From JANPJV01 sp031425695 (lineage in GTDB: Bacteria; Pseudomonadota; Gammaproteobacteria; Xanthomonadales; SZUA-5), in NCBI GenBank assembly GCA_031425695.1, contig JANPJV010000262.1, forward strand, positions 1-12,609: a DNA stretch of 12,609 nucleotides. Reading direction: 5' to 3'. How positions within the stretch are numbered: the stretch's first letter is position 1; every line of letters starts with the position of its first letter. The translations under genes were made by a program, and so were the position numbers. The notes below the pieces were generated by a model. The model did not search any database. It was not told where the DNA came from and was given only the letters and a program-made list of their open reading frames with translations. This document shows, one piece after another, positions 7,182-12,609 of the stretch.

Positions 7182-8003
7182 TCAGTCGTCAGAATCAGCC
7201 GCTGCCATGCTCGCATTCAAGCCCGAGCTGTCGACCTTTTTGACGCCACGGACATTCTGTGCGAGCTCAATGGCCAGTGCCTTCTCGGTCGGGCCGGCTT
7301 CGCCCTTCAGCATCACCACGCCGTCCTTGGTGTCGACATTGATGTCGAGGCCGTCGACGTTGTCCGAGAACAGCAGGGACGACTTGACCTTGGCGGTGAT
7401 CCAGCTGTCTTCGATCGGATCATCCGACACCTTGCGGGCATAACCCTTTTCGATCATCAACTGGTTGTCGACCGAGCGCACGCCGCTGGTGTTGGCGGCC
7501 AGGCGCGCTGCCGTTGCCTTGGCGGCATCGGTATCGGCGGTGCCGGTCAGCTTGACGCGGCCATTACTGGTATCGACATCGATTTCGAGGCCGTCCGTCG
7601 CCGCGTTCCAGAGCAACTTGCTCTTGACGCGCGCAGTGATGGACGCGTCGTTGCTCGACATGGCGTAATCGCGATCGCCGTCCTTGCGAGCCGGCGCACG
7701 ATAGGTGCGGTCGACCTTGATATTGTTGACGACGTTCTTCACGCCGCTGACATCCATCGCCAGCATTTCGGCGAGCTTGGCTTCAGTCGATTCTTCGACC
7801 GTGCCCGTCAGCGTGGCGGTTTCGCCTTCGACATCAATATCGATCTGGTAGGCATTCACGTGCGGGTTGAGCGCGAGCGCGGACCAGATGCGGCCTTCCT
7901 TGTTGGCTTCGGCAAGGTTCTGCTCGACCGAATCCTCGGCATACGCCGCACCGGAAAAGAGAGCGGCGGCGATGGTCGTGGCAAGAATAAGTTTGCTGTT
8001 CAT
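7182..8003 (-). CDS. Periplasmic triple-BON-domain protein, OsmY-like
   Basis: A 273-residue exported protein. Residues 1-22 are a Sec signal ending AYA before Glu23. Three BON repeats follow, about 30-100, 117-187 and 198-262. Each has the pattern of an I/VTAKVKSxLL-type helix, a strand DIDV.T..G.V.LTG.V, and a closing helix ending GVxxVxN. BON proteins such as OsmY act in the periplasm, in envelope stress tolerance or chaperoning; the exact role here is inferred from the family. A strong Shine-Dalgarno AGGAG (8013-8017) lies 9 bases before the ATG. The gene is followed by a clear intrinsic terminator, so it is a monocistronic unit. OsmY itself has two BON domains, so this is a three-repeat variant rather than a strict orthologue. 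Acidic end (ADSDD). Confidence 0.93.
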   Translation of the reverse strand: MNSKLILATTIAAALFSGAAYAEDSVEQNLAEANKEGRIWSALALNPHVNAYQIDIDVEGETATLTGTVEESTEAKLAEMLAMDVSGVKNVVNNIKVDRTYRAPARKDGDRDYAMSSNDASITARVKSKLLWNAATDGLEIDVDTSNGRVKLTGTADTDAAKATAARLAANTSGVRSVDNQLMIEKGYARKVSDDPIEDSWITAKVKSSLLFSDNVDGLDINVDTKDGVVMLKGEAGPTEKALAIELAQNVRGVKKVDSSGLNASMAAADSDD

Positions 8004-8216
8004 GGGTCACGTCTCCTGTTGACGATTGGCATCGGTCTCAAGTCGAGAGACCGACGCGGAACTGCGAAAGCGCAGCCGCAGGGCTGGGTGCATCGTCTGT
8101 GCCAGCGTGGCTCGACAGGAAAATCCAATGAGAACAACCGTCTACAGCCGAGTTAAAAAGCAGCGAGCAGGCAAGTTGACAAGTCGCCAAGCGGCGGTTG
8201 ATGCAGATTGCACGAA
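8004..8216. other. Leader region of the BON gene
   Basis: Gene-free. It holds the AGGAG site of the BON gene and a 7-bp hairpin (8033-8039 with 8047-8053, 7-base loop) that would sit in the 5' leader of the BON mRNA. A weak TTGTCA hexamer exists on the minus strand near 8180, but no good -10 partner was found. Confidence 0.4.
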
Positions 8217-8585
8217 TCAGTCGTCGGCCGTGTTGGAAGCCTCGAGATGAGCGGCGATCGATTGGCTCTGCTGGAGGCGCCCGAGGGCGGTGTCCAGGGC
8301 TGAGCCGTGTGCGAGCTGCGCGTGGGCAAGGCAACGTTGGCGGCGCGCGTTGCTGCCACTGCAGGTCTCGTCCGCGATCTCGAGCCGGGTTGCCGCCATG
8401 CGCATCTCCACATTGAAAATGGCGCTGGCCGTTGCGCGCTGCAATTTGGCTTCGCGCTCCAGGAACTCGCGGTCAGGCGTCAATTGACGAGCCGGCGGTG
8501 CATCCGCCGCGGCGTTTGCAGGAATGCCTGCGGCCAGGAGCGCCAGCATTGCCAGTGGCAGGGTGATCGACTGAGAAACACGCAT
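8217..8585 (-). CDS. Small exported two-cysteine protein, unknown
   Basis: A 122-residue hypothetical protein. Residues 1-25 are a clear Sec signal (hydrophobic LAMLALLAAG, cleavage likely after ANA at residue 25). The mature part is about 97 residues, largely helical, with two cysteines (Cys75 and Cys85) bracketing SGSNARRQR; these could form a disulphide in the periplasm. I do not recognise the family. The start at 8585 is chosen because it puts the signal peptide at the N terminus; the frame is open to 8717, but that would bury the signal. A purine-rich AGGGG lies 8 bases before the ATG. It lies upstream of the BON gene in the same direction with a 213-base gap, and diverges from the kinase gene. 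Confidence 0.75.
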   Translation of the reverse strand: MRVSQSITLPLAMLALLAAGIPANAAADAPPARQLTPDREFLEREAKLQRATASAIFNVEMRMAATRLEIADETCSGSNARRQRCLAHAQLAHGSALDTALGRLQQSQSIAAHLEASNTADD

Positions 8586-8930
8586 TTGGGCATCCCCTGG
8601 AGCAGCTTTCGCCGGGTTCACAACACCGGTTCGCAATCCGCGTGCCAACGCTTGATCCCGCAAGCGCCCTCTGCGGTCAGCAATAACAATGTGCTCCTTT
8701 GGGGGCACCGAACTCACAATCCACGTTCAAAGTCGGCCGGAAGTATCTGATTACCGGGTGTGCGCATATCGCCAGCCGTTCTTGAGCGCGCTGCTCGAGG
8801 TTGCGCGTCGGCGTCTGTGCGCGTTTGCACCCTGCGCTGCGGATGCGCAACTGGCGTGCAGGACGCCCGACCGTACACGCGGCGCACTCAACCGTACGTG
8901 CGATCCTCTTCACATGCAGCGTGAACGGTA
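8586..8930. other. Divergent intergenic region
   Basis: Gene-free between the small exported protein and the kinase, so it must carry both promoters. Seen here: a short hairpin GTGCTCC/GGGGCAC (8691-8708, one G-T pair) and two near-direct 12-mers, ACCGTACACGCG (8870-8881) and ACCGTACGTGCG (8891-8902), 21 bases apart and just upstream of the kinase start. The pair could be an operator, at low confidence. No clear -35/-10 pair was found. Confidence 0.35.
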
Positions 8931-10436
8931 ATGACAGTGACCGACCGGCAGATGAGCGACTGGATGCTGGGCGATCTTGGCCAGAGCACGCGCATACGCG
9001 TGATGCTGCTCGGCACGCTCGGCACCGGCCTCATGCTCGGGATCATCGTGCTGACCTTCGTGCTCATGCGCGAATCTTCGATCAAGGCCGAACGGCTCGG
9101 ACAAATGCAATCCGCGGCGATAGACGTGGACGAGCTCAGCCAGCTTGCTGTCGATCTGGAGACCGGGCAGCGGGGCTTTCTGTTGACCGGCGAGGATTCC
9201 TACCTGCAACCCTTCGAGCGTGCCCGCACGTCATTGCCGGGGCTTTTGCGGCGCATTCGCACCCGGTTGCCGCCAGACCCGCAGGTGCGGGCAAACTTCG
9301 ACCGGATCGATTCCCAGCTCGCGGCCAAGCAGCAGGACATCGAGATGTCGATCGACATCGCGCGCAAGGAAGGCATGTCGCGCGCGCTGGAGTTCTTCCG
9401 AACCAACTTCGGCAAGGCGGTCATGGATGAGATCCGTGTGCTCGAGCGAACCCTCGCGCGCAGCCTGCGCGCGAACGAGGCCGACTTGCGCAACGAGATC
9501 GAAGCGCTGCGCTTCCAGCGCGAGCTCTCTATCGCGTCGCTGGCTTTTCTCGGGATCATTGCCGCGATTGCTGCCTTCGCCGTGCTCATGGGCTACGTCC
9601 GCGCGCTCGAGACCGAGCGCAGCGCGCGCAGGGAAGCCGAGCGCTCGGCTTCGGAGAGTCGCGAGAAAAGTAACTTCCTGGCCAACATGAGCCACGAGAT
9701 TCGCACGCCGATGAACGCGATCTTCGGCTTCACGCAATTGCTCGGTGATCTCGTCAAGGGCGAGCGCGAACAGTATTACGTACGGGCGATCTCGCAGAGC
9801 GGCAAGAGCCTGCTGGCGCTGATCAACGACATTCTCGACATGAGCAAGATCGAGGCTGGCAAGCTTGACTTGAATCTCCAGCCGACCGATCTGCGCGACC
9901 TCATCAACGGCGTCGCCACGATCTTCTCGCAGATGGCAATGGACAAGAACATCAAGCTGCAGATGCGCGTCGCCGCCGACATGCCCGCAGCCTTGCAGCT
10001 CGACCCGTTGCGCGTGCGCCAGTTGTTGTTCAACCTGGTCGGCAACGCCATCAAGTACACCGATCGCGGCAGCGTCAAGCTGATGGCGCGCGCCGGGCCG
10101 TCCACGGGTGGCGAGGGCCGGCGTACTTTGATCCTCGAGGCCAACGATACCGGTGTGGGTATTCCAGAAGCAGACCTGGAGACCATCTTTGAGCCGTTCA
10201 CGCAAGCCACTTCCGACGGCCAGCAGCCCCGTGCAGGAACCGGCCTCGGCTTGTCCATCGTCAAGCGCCTGGTGGAGCTCATGGGCGGCGAGATCCAGGT
10301 CGAATCAACACTGGGCAAGGGTTCGCAATTTCGCGTGCTGATTCCCGATGTCATGCTCGCTGCGGCACCGCCGCCACCCGCGACGAAGCGCGGGAGATCA
10401 AGCTTGCGGACCTGGCACCGTTGCGGATCGTCGTGA
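8931..10436 (+). CDS. Membrane CHASE3 sensor histidine kinase (split hybrid)
   Basis: A 501-residue inner-membrane kinase. Transmembrane helices at about 22-46 and 200-222 flank a periplasmic CHASE3 domain carrying its signature DLETGQRGFLLTGEDSYLQPF (76-95). After a coiled-coil-like linker comes HisKA with phosphorylated His255 in SHEIRTPMN, then the HATPase with N box NLVGNAIKYT (368-377), G1 DTGVGI (406-411) and G2 GTGLGLSIV (436-444). It should autophosphorylate and pass the phosphoryl group to a receiver. The final 20 or so residues after PPPP look like out-of-frame sequence. In the -1 frame the text continues smoothly as RDEAREIKLADLAPLRIVVIDD into the receiver of the next gene. This is therefore probably the front part of a hybrid kinase split by a one-base deletion. 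The start has a weak Shine-Dalgarno; ATG 8952 is an alternative. Confidence 0.9.
   Translation: MTVTDRQMSDWMLGDLGQSTRIRVMLLGTLGTGLMLGIIVLTFVLMRESSIKAERLGQMQSAAIDVDELSQLAVDLETGQRGFLLTGEDSYLQPFERARTSLPGLLRRIRTRLPPDPQVRANFDRIDSQLAAKQQDIEMSIDIARKEGMSRALEFFRTNFGKAVMDEIRVLERTLARSLRANEADLRNEIEALRFQRELSIASLAFLGIIAAIAAFAVLMGYVRALETERSARREAERSASESREKSNFLANMSHEIRTPMNAIFGFTQLLGDLVKGEREQYYVRAISQSGKSLLALINDILDMSKIEAGKLDLNLQPTDLRDLINGVATIFSQMAMDKNIKLQMRVAADMPAALQLDPLRVRQLLFNLVGNAIKYTDRGSVKLMARAGPSTGGEGRRTLILEANDTGVGIPEADLETIFEPFTQATSDGQQPRAGTGLGLSIVKRLVELMGGEIQVESTLGKGSQFRVLIPDVMLAAAPPPPATKRGRSSLRTWHRCGSS
10377..10379 (+). other. Probable frameshift site in a hybrid kinase
   Basis: Adding one C to this CCC run joins the kinase frame to the receiver frame as ...APPPPRDEAREIKLADLAPLRIVVIDD, a normal hybrid-kinase linker. 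As given, the kinase ends at TGA 10434-10436, inside the first strand of the receiver. It may be a real mutation or a sequencing or assembly error. Confidence 0.65.
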
Positions 10437-11101
10437 TCGACGACGTCGAGCTCAACCGCAGCCTTATCGAAGGCCTGTTCGCGGGCACGCACCACGACAT
10501 CCAGACGGCATCCGACGGCGCCGCCGGCGTCGCGCTGGTGCGCCGGGAAATCCCCGATTTCGTGTTGATGGATGTGCGCATGCCAGGGATGGATGGCGTC
10601 GAGGCGCTACGCCTCATTCGCGCCGACCCGACCCTGGCATCCGTGCGGGTGATCGCGGTGACGGCCTCCAGTCTCCTCGGCGAAGAGCACATGCGCGCGT
10701 TGTTCGATGGGTACGTTCGCAAACCCATCGCGCGCGAGGCCCTGTACGACGTGCTCGGCGGCGTGCGCGAGCATTCGGCTGCCATGCCCACCGCAGTAGC
10801 CGCCAACCTGCCGGCGTTCAAGGAGCTCGGCGCGGATACGCGAACCCGGCTGGTGGAGCTGCAGCCGCAATTGCGTCTCGCGGTCGCAAATGCAGCAGCT
10901 ACGCTATCGACCGACGATGTGCAGGGCCTGCTGCAAGAGCTCAGCGAACTGCCACGGGATCCGCTGCTCACCGGGCTCAGGGCGCTGGGCCAGGCGATCG
11001 AGGAGGCAGCGACCGTGTTCGATCTCGGAGCGCTCGAGACCCACCTCGGCGAGCTTGCCGTGATCGTCGATTCCTGGACGATTGCCCGTGAATCTGCGTA
11101 A
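10421..11101 (+). CDS. Receiver module, likely hybrid-kinase C terminus
   Basis: As an independent gene this is a 226-residue protein starting at TTG 10421, without a visible Shine-Dalgarno and overlapping the kinase end by 16 bases. Residues 1-115 are a complete receiver: acidic pocket Asp7-Asp8, phosphoacceptor Asp51 in LMDVRMPGMDG, Thr81 and Lys101 in YVRKPI. The remaining 110 residues are helical. They resemble the helical tail seen after the receiver in many hybrid kinases (LLQELSEL...GLRALGQAIEEAATVFDLGALETHLGELAVIV) and contain no DNA-binding domain. No in-frame ATG exists near the start, and the only nearby alternative, GTG 10433, would cut off the first strand. All this favours one original hybrid protein, CHASE3-HisKA-HATPase-REC-helical tail. 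If it is truly separate, it is a single-domain output-less receiver. Confidence 0.8.
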   Translation: MRIVVIDDVELNRSLIEGLFAGTHHDIQTASDGAAGVALVRREIPDFVLMDVRMPGMDGVEALRLIRADPTLASVRVIAVTASSLLGEEHMRALFDGYVRKPIAREALYDVLGGVREHSAAMPTAVAANLPAFKELGADTRTRLVELQPQLRLAVANAAATLSTDDVQGLLQELSELPRDPLLTGLRALGQAIEEAATVFDLGALETHLGELAVIVDSWTIARESA

Positions 11102-11275
11102 AAACCCTGATCCGCGTGTATTGGAAACGTGAATTCCATGTTTGGCGCAGGCTTTGGTGTCACAAACCCAAACCCTTGCTGTATGAATTGGTAACCATCG
11201 TCGCGCCCCCCGCAAAAGTCATGGAAGTTGACGACCGCACGTGGAATATTGGTGTGCGACGAGTGAAGGATGTCC
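11102..11275. other. Short intergenic region before soluble kinase
   Basis: Gene-free 174 bases, somewhat richer in A/T than the flanking genes, which fits a promoter region. A TTGACG at 11228-11233 and AATATT at 11245-11250 are only 11 bases apart, too close for a standard promoter. Confidence 0.3.
11265..11270 (+). promoter_or_regulatory. Shine-Dalgarno deciding the soluble kinase start
   Basis: GAAGGA ends 5 bases before ATG 11276. The alternative ATG at 11270 overlaps this site and has no good site of its own, so 11276 is preferred. Confidence 0.55.
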
Positions 11276-12397
11276 ATGCCGCAATCCACTAACAATCCGG
11301 CAATCAGTGCCCGGGCATTGGTTCTGGTGGTCGACGACCAGCAACCCAACATCCAGACCGTCGGTGCCATGTTGACCCAGTCGGGCTTCGACGTGATGCC
11401 GGCGCTGTCGGGTGAGCAGGCGCTCGATCGCCTCAAGCAGCGTCAGCCGGATTTGATCCTGCTCGACATGCTGATGCCGGACATGGACGGATTCGAGGTC
11501 TGTCAGCGGGTGCGCGCAGATCCCAAGTTCGCAGCGATTCCCATCGTCTTTCTTACCGCTGCGAACGAGCGCGAGCTGCTGGTGCGCGCCTTCCAGGCGG
11601 GTGCGGTGGACTATGTGACCAAGCCCTTCGTCCCCGAGGAGCTGCTGGCACGCGTGCGTACGCACGTCGAGCTCAAGCGCGCGCGCGACCATCTGGTCCG
11701 CATCGCCAAGGAGCGTGCGGAGCTGACGCAGATCGTCGCCCACGATCTCAAGAACCCGTTGTGCAGCATCAAGTTCGGCGCTCAGATGATCGTCGAGAAC
11801 GCGCGCAGCGGTGGCGATCGCCTCGACCGTCTCGCGGACCTGATCTGCACCAGTGCCGACGAGGCGCTGCGTTTCATCCAGCATTACCTCGAGCAATGGG
11901 CGGAGGGCGAGCTCAAGCGCCGCTTCGTGCTCGAATCGATCGCACTCGGCAAGCTGGCGCAAGAGGCAATTGCCATGCTCGAGGCGGCGGCCGGCGTGCG
12001 CCGCATTGCGCTGGTGTTGAATGTCACCGGGGACGATTCAGTGCTGCTCGATCGCATCGCCACGCGACATGCGATGGAGAATCTGTTGAGCAATGCCATC
12101 AAGTACGGCCCCACGGATGCCACGGTCGACGTGGTGGTGAGCCCCGGTTCTCCCGGAACCCTGCGCTTTTCCGTGCTCGATCGTGGCCCCGGGCTCAATG
12201 CAACCGACCAGAAGCGCCTGTTTGAACGCTATGTCCGTCTCGGTGACGGCGTCTCGCGCACCGATTCCAACGGTCTTGGTCTGGCCATTGCCAAGCGTGA
12301 GATCACCCAGCTCGGCGGCCACCTGTGGTTCGAGCCCCGCGAGGGCGGCGGCGCGGTGTTTTCGTTCGAGCTGCCGCTGGCGGGCCCAGAGCAGTAA
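11276..12397 (+). CDS. Soluble REC-HisKA-HATPase response regulator/kinase
   Basis: A 373-residue cytoplasmic protein with a receiver first and a kinase second. Receiver (about 14-125): acidic pair Asp20-Asp21, phosphoacceptor Asp64 in LLDMLMPDMDG, Thr94, Lys116 in YVTKPF. A short helix leads into HisKA with His156 in VAHDLKNPL, then HATPase with N box NLLSNAIKYGP, G1 LDRGPGL and G2 NGLGLAIAK. No membrane segment, signal or DNA-binding domain. Proteins of this layout take a phosphoryl group on the receiver to control their own kinase, or act as intermediates in a phosphorelay. It lies 174 bases after the CHASE3 kinase/receiver and in the same direction, so that membrane kinase is a plausible input; this is inference. 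The HATPase lid is short but all nucleotide-binding boxes are present. No terminator is seen after it; REP elements start about 30 bases downstream. Confidence 0.93.
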   Translation: MPQSTNNPAISARALVLVVDDQQPNIQTVGAMLTQSGFDVMPALSGEQALDRLKQRQPDLILLDMLMPDMDGFEVCQRVRADPKFAAIPIVFLTAANERELLVRAFQAGAVDYVTKPFVPEELLARVRTHVELKRARDHLVRIAKERAELTQIVAHDLKNPLCSIKFGAQMIVENARSGGDRLDRLADLICTSADEALRFIQHYLEQWAEGELKRRFVLESIALGKLAQEAIAMLEAAAGVRRIALVLNVTGDDSVLLDRIATRHAMENLLSNAIKYGPTDATVDVVVSPGSPGTLRFSVLDRGPGLNATDQKRLFERYVRLGDGVSRTDSNGLGLAIAKREITQLGGHLWFEPREGGGAVFSFELPLAGPEQ

Positions 12398-12427
12398 GAG
12401 CGGTTGAATGTTGGATTGTGGCTTTTG

Positions 12428-12523
12428 GTGGGTCTGCGCTGCGCGCGGACGCTTTGGAAAGAGCGTCCGCGCATAGCGCAGACCCACCATCAGCAAAAGC
12501 GTCCGCGCATAGCGCAGACCCAC
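12428..12523. repeat. REP cluster, GTCTGCGC type, three arms
   Basis: One forward arm (12428-12453: GTGG-GTCTGCGC-TGC-GCGCGGAC-GCT) and two inverted arms (12462-12487 and 12498-12523: AGC-GTCCGCGC-ATA-GCGCAGAC-CCAC). The two inverted arms are identical direct repeats 36 bases apart. The ends (GTGG-GTC and GGAC-GCT) and the arm length match the REPs at 5248 and 7004, but the hairpin core differs. Each arm again folds alone, with one G-T pair. Confidence 0.85.
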
Positions 12524-12528
12524 CGCAT

Positions 12529-12563
12529 GTAGGTCATGTTGCTCGCGCAGCGAGCTACTTGAC
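12529..12563 (+). repeat. GTAG-headed REP palindrome
   Basis: The tetranucleotide GTAG (12529-12532) is followed by a long hairpin: 12533-12546 pairs with 12550-12563 around GCA, broken only by two symmetric T-T mismatches. GTAG plus imperfect hairpin is the classic REP plan and recalls the GTAG (SMAG) repeats of Stenotrophomonas. It is a different family from the GTGG REPs beside it. Confidence 0.75.
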
Positions 12564-12601
12564 GGCTTGCGCTTGGTCTCGCTGGGGGGACTCGTACCAA
12601 A

Positions 12602-12609
12602 AGCGTCCG
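12602..12609 (-). repeat. Start of another REP arm, cut by window end
   Basis: The last bases, AGCGTCCG preceded by AAA, match the first bases of the inverted GTGG-type arms at 12462 and 12498. The cluster probably continues beyond the window. Confidence 0.5.

Noticed and set aside
6399..8156. Long plus-strand open frame across the oxidoreductase and BON genes
   Set aside because: It runs antisense through two well-supported genes, a REP pair and an intrinsic terminator, and has no domain signature.
8187..8200. Hairpin after the small exported protein gene as a terminator
   Set aside because: The stem is only 4 bp and no T tract follows.
8307..8750. Plus-strand open frame opposite the small exported protein
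   Set aside because: The minus-strand reading gives a clear signal peptide and GC-biased codon use; the plus reading gives neither.
10360..10436. Programmed ribosomal frameshift between kinase and receiver
   Set aside because: No X-XXY-YYZ slippery heptamer was seen at the junction; a one-base deletion is simpler.
11228..11250. Promoter TTGACG...AATATT before the soluble kinase
   Set aside because: The spacing is 11 bases instead of about 17.
12462..12523. CRISPR-like direct repeat with 36-base period
   Set aside because: There are only two copies and no unique spacers; the units are REP arms.

Overview
The window looks like chromosomal DNA of a high-GC gammaproteobacterium, most likely of the Xanthomonadales (Lysobacterales). 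The evidence is strong GC bias at third codon positions, genes separated by REP-type palindromes (including one with a GTAG head like the SMAG elements of Stenotrophomonas), a lipoprotein M13 peptidase, and an OsmY-like triple-BON protein. The lineage is an inference from style and was not checked by a search. No tRNA, rRNA, transposase, phage gene or CRISPR array is visible.

Left part (1-2753): after a gene-free repeat-rich leader comes a two-gene translationally coupled operon. It encodes an unrecognised 397-residue protein and a cytoplasmic HtrA/trypsin-like serine protease with a zinc ribbon and an extra C-terminal alpha/beta domain. The N-terminal part of the first protein and the C-terminal part of the second both look to me like the small alpha/beta fold of type III secretion chaperones/YbjN. 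This pair is the best candidate here for an undescribed system, probably an intracellular regulated-proteolysis module.

Centre (2754-8930): an imperfect inverted-repeat element with CATCTGYGTCATCTGTGG arms precedes a lipoprotein M13 zinc peptidase gene. That gene converges on a FAD-dependent oxidoreductase gene (COG2509 type), with a REP pair between their stops. Next, also on the minus strand, are a periplasmic triple-BON protein with a clear intrinsic terminator and a small exported two-cysteine protein.

Right part (8931-12397): a two-component cluster. A membrane CHASE3 histidine kinase is followed by an out-of-frame receiver module. The sequence suggests the two were one hybrid kinase split by a single-base deletion in a short C run. 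A soluble REC-HisKA-HATPase protein follows and could exchange phosphoryl groups with the first. The right edge is packed with REP elements.

The REP family is informative in itself. Each arm is GTGG plus an 8-bp hairpin with a 3-nt loop plus GCT. Within this window the hairpin sequence varies with compensatory changes while the ends stay fixed.
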